DNA from: Candidatus Nanopelagicaceae bacterium
GTDB taxonomy: Bacteria > Actinomycetota > Actinomycetes > Nanopelagicales > Nanopelagicaceae
Length of the DNA: 50,429 nt
Assembly (NCBI GenBank): GCA_947454735.1
Contig: CANGLK010000007.1
Span: forward strand, 1 to 50,429
Direction: 5' to 3'
The translations under genes were made by a program, and so were the position numbers. This document shows, in pieces, positions 1 through 8,408 of the stretch. The number at the start of each line of letters is the position of its first letter. Position 1 is the first letter of the stretch. Under the pieces are notes generated by a model. That model worked only from the letters and a program-made list of their open reading frames with translations. It did no database searches and was not told the DNA's origin.

Positions 1-276
1 GAGTTCGACATCATCTACGGAACAGGAATCTCACGCGAGGGATCACTCCTTGATATGGGTGTAGATCTTGGCATCGTAAAGAAGTCTGGCGCTTGGTATA
101 CATACGAGGGCGACCAGTTGGGTCAGGGTAAGGAGAATTCACGTAACTTCCTCCTCGATAACCCAGATCTCGCCAACGATATCGAGTCAAAGATCCGCGC
201 AAGCTTTGTCCCAGTCGAGGTCGATGCAGCGCTTATCGCCGAGATTGATGAAGCGGTAGCAGAGGTTGATTTCTAA
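1..276 (+). CDS. recA: Recombinase RecA, C-terminal part (5' end outside window)
   Basis: The reading frame is open from base 1 and encodes the last 91 residues of RecA, the DNA strand-exchange ATPase that also triggers LexA cleavage. Visible landmarks are the [10 protein letters not shown] segment at the end of the core, the following [16 protein letters not shown] block of the C-terminal DNA-gating domain, and an acidic tail ([11 protein letters not shown]). The ATP-binding core lies upstream of the window. The neighbour downstream, recX, encodes the usual RecA modulator, which supports the call. The stop codon is TAA at 274-276. Confidence 0.96.
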   Translation, partial: EFDIIYGTGISREGSLLDMGVDLGIVKKSGAWYTYEGDQLGQGKENSRNFLLDNPDLANDIESKIRASFVPVEVDAALIAEIDEAVAEVDF

Positions 277-350
277 TTTCACTTCTCTATAAGAAGGTAG
301 AGAGCAGCTCCGACCCTTACGAAACTGCATATGCAATCGCACTCAATGCG

Positions 351-785
351 TTGGTGGCACGTGCAAAGAGTAAGGGGGAGCTGCTCACTCACCTCAAAGC
401 CCGCGGCACAGAGGATCAAGTTGCGCAAGCAACGATCTTCCGCCTCCAAGAGGCAGGACTCGTCAACGATCAAGAGTTTGCACTGGCTTGGGCTAAGTCA
501 CGCCATGAACATAAGAAGATCTCTAAGCGCATCATTGCCACCGAGCTCCGTCAACGTGGCGTGACACAGGAAGAGATCAACCACGCTCTTGAATCAATCG
601 ATGACGATGCTGAATATCAATCAGCATTTGAGCTCGCGATGAAGAAATACGCGACGATGTCACGACTTGAGAGCGAAGTTCAGATTCGCCGTATTCAATC
701 GCTATTACAACGTAAGGGCTTCGGTTTTCCTGTGATTGCCCGCGTAATCCGCGAGCTTGGAATCGGTACTGAATTTAACGACTAA
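351..785 (+). CDS. recX: Regulatory protein RecX (start uncertain)
   Basis: RecX binds RecA filaments and limits their growth. The frame carries the tandem three-helix repeats of the family (for example EAGLVNDQEFALAWAKSR and RQRGVTQEEINHAL). TTG at 351 is the first conventional start and gives 144 residues, but family-like sequence (DPYETAYAIALNAL) continues upstream in frame to about 312, back to an in-frame stop at 267-269. No ATG, GTG or TTG exists between 270 and 350; the only near-start is ATT at 276, which overlaps the recA stop. TTG 351 also lacks a Shine-Dalgarno sequence. Function is confident; the start is not. Confidence 0.88.
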   Translation: MVARAKSKGELLTHLKARGTEDQVAQATIFRLQEAGLVNDQEFALAWAKSRHEHKKISKRIIATELRQRGVTQEEINHALESIDDDAEYQSAFELAMKKYATMSRLESEVQIRRIQSLLQRKGFGFPVIARVIRELGIGTEFND

Positions 786-787
786 AA

Positions 788-1507
788 TTACTTGCCTTGT
801 TTTAAATGTTCAGTAAGGCGCTCTGCAGTAGCAACAACTGCAGCTGCGTGAAGGCGTCCAGGTTGGCGGCCAAGGCGTTCGATCGGTCCAGAAATAGAAA
901 CGGCTGCGATAACTTTTCCATTAGGTCCGCGAACGGGGGCAGAGACTGAAGCTACGCCTGCTTCGCGTTCTCCAACAGATTGCGCCCAACCACGGCGACG
1001 ATCTGCAGCGAGGTGCGCTGCCGTGTAGCGAGCATTTTTAAGAACGCGGTGGATCTTTTCGGAATCTTCCCAAGCCATCAAAATCTGAGCAGCAGAACCA
1101 GCCTGCATCGTCAGTGCCGCACCTACAGGAACTGAGTCGCGAAGACCTGAGAGTCGTTCTGCAACGGCAACACAGAGGCGGACATCTCCCTGGCGCTTAT
1201 AAAGTTGTGCTGATTCACCAGTTGCATCGCGAAGTGCAGCGAGAGCGGGGCCAGCGGCTGCAATGAGGCGATCTTCGCCTGCTGCAAGAGCAAGCTCGGC
1301 AGAGCGTGGGCCAAGAACAAAGCGACCGTTGAGATCGCGGGTAACGAGACGATGGTGTTCAAGAGCAACGGCAAGACGGTGAGCGGTTGGACGAGCGATT
1401 CCTGTCACAGCAACGAGCTCTGCGAGCGAGTGAGGCCCTGATTCGAGGGTGCCAAGGATTGCCACGGCTTTATCTAGAACGCCGACTCCGCTATTCTTCT
1501 TGTCCAT
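788..1507 (-). CDS. ndgR: IclR-family regulator of leucine biosynthesis (NdgR/LtbR type)
   Basis: A 239-residue DNA-binding regulator. Residues about 8-70 form an IclR winged helix-turn-helix ([20 protein letters not shown]) and residues about 75-235 the IclR effector-binding domain. It is divergent from leuC-leuD, the arrangement of Corynebacterium LtbR and Streptomyces NdgR, which act on leuCD and other amino-acid genes. Regulation of leuCD here is inferred from that conserved position. The ATG sits 6 nt after a TAATAT box, so the transcript is probably leaderless. Confidence 0.9.
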   Translation of the reverse strand: MDKKNSGVGVLDKAVAILGTLESGPHSLAELVAVTGIARPTAHRLAVALEHHRLVTRDLNGRFVLGPRSAELALAAGEDRLIAAAGPALAALRDATGESAQLYKRQGDVRLCVAVAERLSGLRDSVPVGAALTMQAGSAAQILMAWEDSEKIHRVLKNARYTAAHLAADRRRGWAQSVGEREAGVASVSAPVRGPNGKVIAAVSISGPIERLGRQPGRLHAAAVVATAERLTEHLKQGK

Positions 1508-1519
1508 GGAGTGATATTA
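1508..1519 (-). promoter_or_regulatory. Leaderless promoter of ndgR (-10 TAATAT)
   Basis: Read on the minus strand, TAATAT (1514-1519) is followed by 6 nt and the ATG of ndgR. No Shine-Dalgarno precedes the start. The box and spacing match nine other genes in the window. Confidence 0.6.
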
Positions 1520-1560
1520 ACATCCCACCTAATGAGATGGCAATATCGCAGCTGAAAACG
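1520..1560. promoter_or_regulatory. Candidate operator between ndgR and leuC
   Basis: This short divergent spacer holds an imperfect inverted sequence, CCCACCTAATGAGATGG (about 1524-1540), next to the ndgR -10 box. In this gene arrangement the IclR-type protein usually binds here. The dyad is weak, so the operator assignment rests on position. Confidence 0.3.
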
Positions 1561-1572
1561 ATGGAGGTACTG

Positions 1573-2964
1573 ATGGGTAAGACACTGGCAGAGAAGATTT
1601 GGGCAGAGCACATTGTTCGCTCAGCTGAAGGCGAGCCGGATCTTCTCTATATCGACCTCCACCTCATTCATGAAGTGACTAGCCCACAAGCTTTCGATGG
1701 CCTGCGCCTTACTGGTCGCAAAGTCCGTCGTCCAGATTTAACAATTGCAACTGAAGATCACAACGTGCCAACTTTAGATATTTTAAAGCCGATTGCAGAT
1801 CCTGTTTCCAAGTTGCAGGTAGATACTCTTCGCAACAACTGCAAAGAGTTCGGTGTTCGCCTTCACTCACTTGGTGATGTCGATCAGGGCGTTGTTCACG
1901 TCGTAGGTCCACAGCTTGGCGTTACACAGCCAGGTATGACAATCGTCTGCGGTGACTCGCATACTTCAACGCACGGCGCATTCGGCGCAATTGCTTTCGG
2001 TATCGGAACATCTGAAGTTGAGCATGTTCTTGCGACACAGACACTTTCATCACGCCGCCCAAAGACAATGGCTATCAATGTCAATGGAAAGCTCAAGCCA
2101 GGTGTTACTGCGAAAGATTTAATTCTTGCAATCATTGCAAAGATTGGTACCGGCGGGGGACAGGGCTACATCCTTGAATACCGCGGTGAAGCTATTCGCG
2201 AGCTATCTATGGAAGGCCGCATGACTGTCTGCAATATGTCTATCGAGGCTGGCGCACGTGCTGGACTTATTGCCCCAGATCAGAAGACTTTTGATTACAT
2301 CAAGGGCAAGCCACATGCACCAGAAGACTTTGAAAGCGCAGTTGCTTACTGGAGCACTCTCTTCACAGATGCTGACGCAAAGTTCGATGTCGAAGTGGAA
2401 ATCGATGGTGATGCACTAGAGCCATTCGTAACTTGGGGAACTAACCCAGGTCAGGGACTTCCGCTTTCAGCAAATGTTCCAAGTCCATCTGATTTCTCAT
2501 CAGAGACAGATCAGGTTGCTGCCAAGAATGCCCTCGAATATATGGGTCTTACGCCAGGAACTCCTCTCAAAGAGGTAAAGATTGACACTGTTTTCTTAGG
2601 CTCTTGCACCAATGGTCGCATTGAGGACCTACGTGCAGCAGCTGACATTGTGAAGGGAAAGAAGATCGCTTCAACGCTTCGTATGTTAGTTGTCCCAGGT
2701 TCTGAGCGAGTGCGTCAGCAGGCGATGTCAGAAGGACTCGACAAGGTATTTGCCGATGCAGGAGCAGAGTGGCGTAATGCAGGTTGCTCAATGTGTCTTG
2801 GAATGAATCCAGATCAACTCGCTGTCGGCGAGCGTTCTGCTTCAACATCAAACCGTAACTTTGAAGGTCGTCAGGGTAAGGGTGGACGCACTCACCTTGT
2901 AAGCCCACAGGTAGCTGCTGCGACTGCACTTCGCGGCACATTGTCATCACCGGCAGATTTGTAA
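1573..2964 (+). CDS. leuC: 3-isopropylmalate dehydratase large subunit
   Basis: LeuC, with LeuD, isomerises 2-isopropylmalate to 3-isopropylmalate in leucine synthesis. The protein has 463 residues, the usual length. Iron-sulfur ligands are visible as C345 (GSCTNGR) and C405/C408 (CSMCLGMN), and the substrate/cluster segment [12 protein letters not shown] is present. The frame is open further upstream, but ATG 1573 is chosen because GGAGGT at 1563-1568 lies 4 nt before it and [10 protein letters not shown] is the family N-terminus. leuD follows after 15 nt. Confidence 0.96.
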   Translation: MGKTLAEKIWAEHIVRSAEGEPDLLYIDLHLIHEVTSPQAFDGLRLTGRKVRRPDLTIATEDHNVPTLDILKPIADPVSKLQVDTLRNNCKEFGVRLHSLGDVDQGVVHVVGPQLGVTQPGMTIVCGDSHTSTHGAFGAIAFGIGTSEVEHVLATQTLSSRRPKTMAINVNGKLKPGVTAKDLILAIIAKIGTGGGQGYILEYRGEAIRELSMEGRMTVCNMSIEAGARAGLIAPDQKTFDYIKGKPHAPEDFESAVAYWSTLFTDADAKFDVEVEIDGDALEPFVTWGTNPGQGLPLSANVPSPSDFSSETDQVAAKNALEYMGLTPGTPLKEVKIDTVFLGSCTNGRIEDLRAAADIVKGKKIASTLRMLVVPGSERVRQQAMSEGLDKVFADAGAEWRNAGCSMCLGMNPDQLAVGERSASTSNRNFEGRQGKGGRTHLVSPQVAAATALRGTLSSPADL

Positions 2965-2979
2965 GAGGGGATAAGGAAA

Positions 2980-3579
2980 ATGGAAAAATTTATTTCACAT
3001 ACAGGAACAGGTGTTCCACTTCGCCGCTCAAACGTTGATACAGATCAGATCATCCCTGCTGTCTATCTCAAGCGCGTTACTCGGAGCGGATTTGAAGATG
3101 GACTCTTCTCTGCTTGGCGTAGCGATCCAGAGTTCGTCCTCAACCAAGAGGCATTTAAGAAGGGCACTGTTCTCGTTGCAGGGCCCGACTTCGGAACAGG
3201 TTCATCACGCGAGCATGCAGTCTGGGCTCTTCAGAACTATGGCTTTAAAGCGGTAATCTCAAGCCGCTTTGCAGATATCTTCCGCGGTAACTCACTTAAA
3301 GGTGGATTGCTGACTGTGATCATTCCGCAAGATGAAGTAGAAAAGCTCTGGGCGAAGATTGAGTCCGAACCAACGACTGAAATAACCGTTGATCTCGATT
3401 CTCGCACTGTCACCTATGCAGACGTATCACTCAACTTTGAACTCGATGATTACACACGTTGGCGCTTGATGGAGGGTCTCGATGACATCGGACTTACCCT
3501 TGCTCAAAGTGACTCTATTGATGCATTTGAGAGCAAGCGTTCAACTTTGAAGCCTGCAACTCTTCCAATTCGCGCTTAA
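2980..3579 (+). CDS. leuD: 3-isopropylmalate dehydratase small subunit
   Basis: LeuD forms the swivelling domain of isopropylmalate isomerase. The 199-residue protein shows the hallmark N-terminal segment [20 protein letters not shown] and the [17 protein letters not shown] motif that contacts substrate. A purine-rich Shine-Dalgarno (GGGGATAAGG) precedes ATG 2980, and the gene is co-directional with leuC, so the two are one operon. Confidence 0.96.
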   Translation: MEKFISHTGTGVPLRRSNVDTDQIIPAVYLKRVTRSGFEDGLFSAWRSDPEFVLNQEAFKKGTVLVAGPDFGTGSSREHAVWALQNYGFKAVISSRFADIFRGNSLKGGLLTVIIPQDEVEKLWAKIESEPTTEITVDLDSRTVTYADVSLNFELDDYTRWRLMEGLDDIGLTLAQSDSIDAFESKRSTLKPATLPIRA

Positions 3580-3798
3580 AAATAGGCGTAAAACGCTGCT
3601 TATCCCGTGTGGGTGAGTGGTGAAAGGAAAAGTCTCAAGGTAAGAATGAGGGTTTTTTACGCATAAATATTGAAGAAATCGCGAAATAAAAAAATGCGAC
3701 ACGCGCAATGCAATAACGCAATCACCCCTATAAAAGGCTTATGTTTTGCGCAGTTAAGCAAATGCTTAATTTTTTACGCGTAAAACTTAGGGGAAATC
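3580..3798 (+). promoter_or_regulatory. hupB control region with paired palindromic elements
   Basis: This 219-nt AT-rich spacer separates leuD from hupB. TTTTACGCGTAAAA (3772-3785) is a perfect 14-bp palindrome. TTAAGCA-AA-TGCTTAA (3754-3769) is a perfect 7-bp inverted repeat. A near copy of the first element, TTTTTTACGCATAAA, lies at 3653-3667, against TTTTTTACGCGTAAA at 3770-3784 (14 of 15 identical). TATGTT at 3740-3745 is a possible -10 box. AGGGGAA about 5 nt before ATG 3799 is the ribosome binding site. GCGT-AAA-ACGC at 3586-3596 is a small hairpin after leuD. Direct regulation by a protein is inferred. Confidence 0.5.
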
Positions 3799-4272
3799 AT
3801 GAATAAGGCCCAGTTCATCGCTGCGTTGGCCCCACACTTCAACGGCAGCAAGAAAGAAGCAGCTCACGCTGTTGACATCGTTTTTGACACAATCGTACGT
3901 AACATGTCTGCAGGTAACGACGTCATGATCAACGACTTCGGTAAGTTCAAGAAGGTTGATCGCAAGGCACGTATGGGACGTAACCCATTCACAGGCGAGA
4001 CAATCAAGATCAAGGCTTCAAAGAAGGCACGCTTCCTCCCTGCAAAGGCACTTAAGGAAGTTATCGCTGGCGATCGTAAGCTCGGTCCAGCACCAAAGCC
4101 AGAGGTAAAGCCAGTTGCTAAGGCAGTTGCTAAGCCAGCTGCAAAGAAGGCAGTAGCGAAGAAGGCTCCAGCTAAGAAGAAGGCTGTTGCTAAGAAGGTT
4201 GCTAAGAAGGCTCCAGCTAAGAAGAAGCCAGCAGCTAAGAAGGTTGTTAAGAAGGCAGCAAAGAAGAAGTAA
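3799..4272 (+). CDS. hupB: Histone-like DNA-binding protein HU with lysine-rich tail
   Basis: A nucleoid protein of 157 residues. The first 90 residues are a standard HU fold (MNKAQFIAALAPHFNGSKKEAAHAVD, the FGKF segment and the RNPFTGE DNA-binding arm). The rest is a tail of KKA/PAKK/VAKK repeats like mycobacterial HupB and eukaryotic histone H1, a known actinobacterial feature. The internal repetition of the DNA in the tail reflects these repeated codons. It is monocistronic: a long regulated upstream region precedes it and a terminator-like hairpin follows at 4291-4322. Confidence 0.95.
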   Translation: MNKAQFIAALAPHFNGSKKEAAHAVDIVFDTIVRNMSAGNDVMINDFGKFKKVDRKARMGRNPFTGETIKIKASKKARFLPAKALKEVIAGDRKLGPAPKPEVKPVAKAVAKPAAKKAVAKKAPAKKKAVAKKVAKKAPAKKKPAAKKVVKKAAKKK

Positions 4273-4290
4273 TTCTTTTTTAGCTTTCAT

Positions 4291-4322
4291 CGAATGGAGT
4301 CGGCATTTGCCGGCTCCATTCG
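4291..4322 (+). terminator. Terminator-like hairpin after hupB
   Basis: CGAATGGAGTCGGCA pairs with TGCCGGCTCCATTCG across a 2-nt loop: a 15-bp stem with one G-U pair. It lies 18 nt after the hupB stop and 13 nt before the plsC promoter. The U tract is poor (TGCTTTCG), as is common in actinobacterial terminators. Confidence 0.6.
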
Positions 4323-4335
4323 TGCTTTCGGCGCA

Positions 4336-4347
4336 TAGAATTATCGT
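4336..4347 (+). promoter_or_regulatory. Leaderless promoter of plsC (-10 TAGAAT)
   Basis: TAGAAT (4336-4341) is followed by 6 nt and ATG 4348, with no Shine-Dalgarno sequence. Confidence 0.6.
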
Positions 4348-5127
4348 ATGGCTGAGTTCAAGGTCTCTTACGAGCCGCCCAAGGGAAAACCTCTGGGCAC
4401 AAACCTCACCTTCAAAATTTGTACAACTTTAATCATTCCCATTTTCCGTCTCATTATGAAGCGCGATATTCGTGGAATCGAAAATCTCCCACGACAGGGG
4501 CGCGCAATCGTCGCCTCTAATCATCTCTCTTATGCAGATGTCCTGGTGCTTACAGACATGCTCTATACAAATGGCCGGGCACCTCGCTACCTTGGAAAGT
4601 CTGGAGTCTTTAAAGTTCCTGTCATTGGAAAAATTCTCCTTGCTGCAGGTCAGATTCCAGTAGAGCGTGAATCAAGTGATGCGCGTAAAGCTGTTGATCA
4701 TGCGAAGATTTTGTTAGAGCAAGGCCACTTACTAGGTGTTTATCCTGAAGGAACGCTTACTCGCGATGAAGATCTGTGGCCGATGATTGCAAAGACTGGT
4801 TGTGCCCGACTTGCTCTTGCAACCGATACGCCTGTCATTCCCATCGCTCAGTGGGGTTCGCAGAAGATTCTTCCACGGTATACAAACCGCATCTATCTCT
4901 TTCCGCGCAAGACAATTGAAATGCGAATCGGTACTCCTGTAGATCTCTCTCGCTGGAAGGGCAAGCACGAAGACTCTCAAGCGCTCATTGAAGCAACAGC
5001 AGAGATTATGCGCGCAATTACCGCGATGCTCGAAGAAATTCGTGGAGAGAAGCGCACCCCAGTAATCTTCGACCCACATAATTCAAATCTGCCTCGTACA
5101 GGCAATTTTAAGAAGAAGGCGAAGTAA
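4348..5127 (+). CDS. plsC: 1-acyl-sn-glycerol-3-phosphate acyltransferase
   Basis: PlsC transfers a second acyl chain to lysophosphatidate to make phosphatidate, at the inner membrane face. The 259-residue protein has the catalytic NHX4D box (N58-H59 to D64, NHLSYAD) and the PEGT substrate box (133-136). A single N-terminal hydrophobic stretch (LIIPIFRLIM) may anchor it. The stop codon overlaps the gpsA start by one base (TAATG), so the two phospholipid-precursor genes are translationally coupled. It may be the only acyltransferase of this type here, but the window cannot show that. Confidence 0.92.
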   Translation: MAEFKVSYEPPKGKPLGTNLTFKICTTLIIPIFRLIMKRDIRGIENLPRQGRAIVASNHLSYADVLVLTDMLYTNGRAPRYLGKSGVFKVPVIGKILLAAGQIPVERESSDARKAVDHAKILLEQGHLLGVYPEGTLTRDEDLWPMIAKTGCARLALATDTPVIPIAQWGSQKILPRYTNRIYLFPRKTIEMRIGTPVDLSRWKGKHEDSQALIEATAEIMRAITAMLEEIRGEKRTPVIFDPHNSNLPRTGNFKKKAK

Positions 5128-6131
5128 TGAGAGAACGCGTCACGGTATTTGGCACAGGTGCATGGGGTTCAACCATGGCACAGGTGCTCCATGATGCGGG
5201 CAATGATGTTCTTCTATGGGGCCGCAGCACAGAGGTGGTTGATGAGATCAACACCTCTCATTCCAATAAGAAATACCTCGATGAGCATGTGCTCCCAGCA
5301 GAACTCAAGGCCACTTCAGATTTAGAGGCAGCCTTTGCCCATTCACATCTATATGTACTCGCTATTCCCGCTCAACAGTTACGCGCAATGCTCGCCGAAT
5401 GGAAACCACTTGTTGCTACCGATGCAATAGTCGTAAGTACTCTCAAAGGAATCGAGATCAGCACACAGAAGCGCATGACCGAGATCATCGAAGAGATATG
5501 GGGCGTAACCAAGGTGGGCGTTATTACCGGCCCGAACCTTGCAGATGAGTTGGTTCTACGCCAGCCTGCTGGCGCTGTTGCAGCTGCTGCAACCCAAGAG
5601 CTTGCCGACTTTATCCGCGATCTCTTTCGCACACCTTATTACCGCACCTATACATCGACAGATGTGATGGGCTGCGAACTTGCTGGAGCGATTAAATCTG
5701 TAATCGCTCTCTCGGTTGGGATATCTATTGGCATGGGCTTTGGTGAAAATACCCAGGCGATGCTCATCACTCGAGGACTTAATGAAGTCGCACGACTCTG
5801 CGCAGCACACGGTTCGGATCCGTTAACAGCTGCAGGGCTCGCTGGAATGGGAGACCTCGTTGCTAGTTGCGGTTCTCCGCTCTCGCGTAATCGCACTTTT
5901 GGCGAAATTCTCGGAAGTACGGGCTCAATGGAGATCACGCGCCAAAAGGTGGCAAAGACAGTGGAAGGCGTTGCATCGGCTGGAGCTGTCGTTGAGATTG
6001 CCCACCGTGTCGGCGTAGAAGTTCCCGTTATTGAATCCGTTGCAGATATCGTCAATGGAAATCTTACTCCAGAAGCAGCGCTGCAGAGACTTATGGAGAT
6101 CACTACCAAGGCAGAGAGCTTTATTCGATGA
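5127..6131 (+). CDS. gpsA: Glycerol-3-phosphate dehydrogenase [NAD(P)+]
   Basis: GpsA reduces dihydroxyacetone phosphate to sn-glycerol-3-phosphate, the backbone for phospholipids. The N-terminal Rossmann motif GTGAWGS (residues 9-15) is clear, as are ITGPNLADEL and the catalytic-lysine region GAIKSVIALSVGI. It has 334 residues, normal for the family. It shares bases with both neighbours (TAATG with plsC, ATGA with ddl), marking a three-gene envelope operon. Confidence 0.96.
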   Translation: MRERVTVFGTGAWGSTMAQVLHDAGNDVLLWGRSTEVVDEINTSHSNKKYLDEHVLPAELKATSDLEAAFAHSHLYVLAIPAQQLRAMLAEWKPLVATDAIVVSTLKGIEISTQKRMTEIIEEIWGVTKVGVITGPNLADELVLRQPAGAVAAAATQELADFIRDLFRTPYYRTYTSTDVMGCELAGAIKSVIALSVGISIGMGFGENTQAMLITRGLNEVARLCAAHGSDPLTAAGLAGMGDLVASCGSPLSRNRTFGEILGSTGSMEITRQKVAKTVEGVASAGAVVEIAHRVGVEVPVIESVADIVNGNLTPEAALQRLMEITTKAESFIR

Positions 6132-7156
6132 AGACTGTAGCAATTCTCTGTGGAGGACCTGGAAGCGAGCATGAGATTTCATGTCTCTCAGCTGCAGGTG
6201 TTCTCTCTGCAATAGACCGAAGTAAGTTCGAACCAATCCTGATTGGAATTACACGCGGTGGCAAGTGGATGTTACTTCCGCTTGATTACCCACTTGCGAT
6301 GGTGAACAAGCGCCTTCCATCTATTAGTGGAAATTATCCCGAGGTAACGCGCACACGCGGCGCGCTAGGTGTCAATGGCGAGAAGCTGCCAATCGACATC
6401 ATCTTCCCGGTTCTTCATGGAACTTATGGCGAAGATGGTCAATTGCAGAGAGAGCTCGCGCTCGTTGCTATTAAATATGTCGGCAGCGCAGCTGCTGCAT
6501 CTGAAATCGCAATGGATAAGGCTGAGTCAAAGATTGCTTTTGCTCGCAACGGAATCAAAGGCGCTCCTGGTATCACAGTCACAGTTGATGAGTGGATTAG
6601 CAATCCAGCCGAAATTGAAGCCGCCATTAAACCTTTGGGTCTTCCGCTCTTCGTTAAGGCGGCTCGTGGGGGATCAAGTCGCGGCACGGTTAAGGTGAAG
6701 TCTTATAGTGATTTCTCTGCAGCAATGTCTGAAGCGCTTGGATATGACTCAAAGGTGCTTATAGAAAGCGCAATCGTTGGTGCAGAGGTTGAATGCGCTG
6801 TTCTTCGAGTCGGGCGAGAAGTGAAGGCGTCTCTACCGGGCAAGGTCTGGATTGACCCGCACTTCGAGTTCTATGATTTTGAAGCAAAGTATCTCGATGG
6901 CGCAACACGAATTGATATTCCTGCGCCCTTTGATCCATTGGTTATTCGCGCAATTCGCGAATATGCAGTGAAGGCATTTAAGGCAATCGGAGCGAGCGGA
7001 TTAGCTCGAGTAGATTTCTTTATAACTCCAACAAATGAAATTATTATTAATGAAATCAATACGATGCCAGGATTTACACCGACATCAGCATTTCCAAAGA
7101 TGTGGGCTGCAAGCGGAATTGCTTATAAGGAGCTAATTACAACTCTTCTTACTTGA
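6128..7156 (+). CDS. ddl: D-alanine--D-alanine ligase
   Basis: Ddl joins two D-alanines with ATP for peptidoglycan precursors. The 342-residue ATP-grasp enzyme shows the N-terminal CGGPGSEHEIS signature, LHGTYGEDGQLQ, the loop FVKAARGGSSRGT and the metal-binding C-terminal EINTMPGFTPTSAFPKMW. The ATG lies inside the gpsA stop (ATGA). Its own stop is one base from the stop of the convergent Lrp-type gene. Confidence 0.96.
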   Translation: MKTVAILCGGPGSEHEISCLSAAGVLSAIDRSKFEPILIGITRGGKWMLLPLDYPLAMVNKRLPSISGNYPEVTRTRGALGVNGEKLPIDIIFPVLHGTYGEDGQLQRELALVAIKYVGSAAAASEIAMDKAESKIAFARNGIKGAPGITVTVDEWISNPAEIEAAIKPLGLPLFVKAARGGSSRGTVKVKSYSDFSAAMSEALGYDSKVLIESAIVGAEVECAVLRVGREVKASLPGKVWIDPHFEFYDFEAKYLDGATRIDIPAPFDPLVIRAIREYAVKAFKAIGASGLARVDFFITPTNEIIINEINTMPGFTPTSAFPKMWAASGIAYKELITTLLT

Positions 7157-7157
7157 T

Positions 7158-7391
7158 TCAGCCAGTGACGGGGCAAGTGAGAGTACGAGTAATACCTGGA
7201 ACTGCCTGCACCTTAGACAAGATGAGGCGACCGAACTCTTCCATTGTCTGAGCTTCAGCGCGCATGATGACGTCGTATGGGCCTGTGATTCCTTCGGCAA
7301 GCGTTACGCCAGGAATTGCAGCGATAGCAGCGGTAACTGAAGATGCCTTACCGACATCTGTCTGAATCAAGATATAGGCCTGTACGTTCAT
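7158..7391 (-). CDS. Stand-alone Lrp/AsnC-type ligand-binding (RAM) protein
   Basis: A 77-residue protein consisting only of the alpha/beta RAM domain that senses amino acids in Lrp/AsnC regulators, with no helix-turn-helix. The sequence AYILIQTDVGKASSVTAAIAAIPGV followed by GPYDVIMRAEA is typical. Such stand-alone proteins sit next to thiL in many actinobacteria; their ligand is generally unknown. ATG 7391 is preferred over the in-frame ATG 7409, because GAGG then lies about 11 nt upstream and the protein begins MNVQAYILIQ as in relatives. It could modulate a partner regulator by co-assembly, which is inference. Confidence 0.85.
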   Translation of the reverse strand: MNVQAYILIQTDVGKASSVTAAIAAIPGVTLAEGITGPYDVIMRAEAQTMEEFGRLILSKVQAVPGITRTLTCPVTG

Positions 7392-7413
7392 ATGCGCACG
7401 GTACCTCATGAGA

Positions 7414-7426
7414 TAGGTTTCTGACT
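7414..7426 (+). promoter_or_regulatory. Leaderless promoter of thiL (-10 TAGGTT)
   Basis: TAGGTT (7414-7419) precedes ATG 7427 by 7 nt, inside a 35-nt divergent spacer shared with the Lrp-type gene. Confidence 0.55.
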
Positions 7427-8365
7427 ATGGGCGAAGAGAGTGCGAGCTGGAGCGAAGAGCAAATAATTGAGCTGCTTGCACAAGTCTTCTCGACATCAGA
7501 TCCCCGCGTACTTATTGGCATCGGAGATGATGCAGCCATCGTTAAGGCGAGCGGCCAGCAGATCCTTACTACCGACATTGCAGTGGAAGGCGTGCACTTC
7601 CGCAGCGATTGGTCATCGGCCTATGAAATCGGAAAGCGGATTGCTGTTGCAAATATCGCCGACGTATTAAGTATGAACGGCAAGTGCGACTATCTCTTAG
7701 TAGCGGCAACACTGACAGGTAGAGAAGATATTGATTGGATTCGAGATCTCGCCCAAGGTATTCAAGATCAGGCAAAGGGAGCAGGGGCTGTTGTCGTAGG
7801 GGGCGACTTAGCGCGATCGGAGACTCTCTCCATTGCAATCACTGCAGTCGGGCATACCGATAAAGCAATTCTCCGTTCTGGTGCCAAGGTTGGCGATTTA
7901 ATTTATCTCTCAACACTAACCGGCTGGTCAGCAGCCGGACTTGAAATTCTCTCGAAGAACATTTCGCCTTCCGGTGCGGCGGTTGCGAAGGCGCTGAACG
8001 AGTACAGAGCTCCGACACTTAATCTCTCAACTGATTTCTCCGCTGCTACATCGATGTCTGATGTGAGCGATGCACTCCTGGTTCAAGGTGGTCAGATGGC
8101 CTCTGCATCGAGAGTGAGATTTGAATTTGATTGTGATGAGATTTCGAAAACAGCGGATTTCGGTCAGCTCTCAGCGCTAGCGGACGAGATTGGCGCAGAT
8201 GTTTTCTATTGGATTCTGCAAGGGGGAGAGGATCATGCTCTACTTGCAACAGGTAGAGAATTGCCTGGAATTTGTATCGGTCGAGTTGTCGAGGGATCTG
8301 GGATCGCTGTGCGCAAAGCTGGGGGAGAAATAAAAATGGCCCCAGTTTCCTGGAGCCATTTCTAA
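7427..8365 (+). CDS. thiL: Thiamine-monophosphate kinase
   Basis: ThiL phosphorylates thiamine monophosphate to the cofactor thiamine pyrophosphate. The 312-residue AIR-synthase-fold protein shows GIGDDAAI (residues 31-38), the metal/phosphate segment TTDIAVEGVHF, NIADVLSMNG and GGDLARS. The final codons coincide with a strong hairpin that serves as the terminator of convergent rpmB. TPP is also the cofactor of Dxs, encoded later in the window. Confidence 0.95.
   Translation: MGEESASWSEEQIIELLAQVFSTSDPRVLIGIGDDAAIVKASGQQILTTDIAVEGVHFRSDWSSAYEIGKRIAVANIADVLSMNGKCDYLLVAATLTGREDIDWIRDLAQGIQDQAKGAGAVVVGGDLARSETLSIAITAVGHTDKAILRSGAKVGDLIYLSTLTGWSAAGLEILSKNISPSGAAVAKALNEYRAPTLNLSTDFSAATSMSDVSDALLVQGGQMASASRVRFEFDCDEISKTADFGQLSALADEIGADVFYWILQGGEDHALLATGRELPGICIGRVVEGSGIAVRKAGGEIKMAPVSWSHF
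8329..8361 (-). terminator. Intrinsic terminator of rpmB, embedded in the 3' end of thiL
   Basis: On the minus strand AAATGGCTCCAG, a GAAA tetraloop and CTGGGGCCATTT form a 12-bp stem with one mismatch. It is followed by a U-rich run (UUUUUAUUU including stem-end bases). The element lies wholly inside the last codons of thiL on the other strand. Confidence 0.75.
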
Positions 8366-8408
8366 CGCTAGCCAATCAATTTCAGATGGCAAGCCTTCGA
8401 ATCTTTAA

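Noticed and set aside
331-564. ATG 331 frame after AAGAAGG at 291-297, as an alternative recX start
   Set aside because: It is in a different frame from recX and encodes no recognisable sequence.
4080-4272. Tandem DNA repeats in the 3' part of hupB
   Set aside because: They follow from repeated lysine/alanine/proline codons of the HU tail, not from an independent DNA repeat.
4018-4290. Leucine-rich open frame on the minus strand, opposite the hupB tail
   Set aside because: It is the antisense image of lysine codons (AAG read as CTT) and has no ribosome binding site or family-like sequence.
5648-6172. 174-codon minus-strand frame opposite gpsA and ddl
   Set aside because: Serine/threonine/proline-rich shadow of gpsA codons with no start signal.
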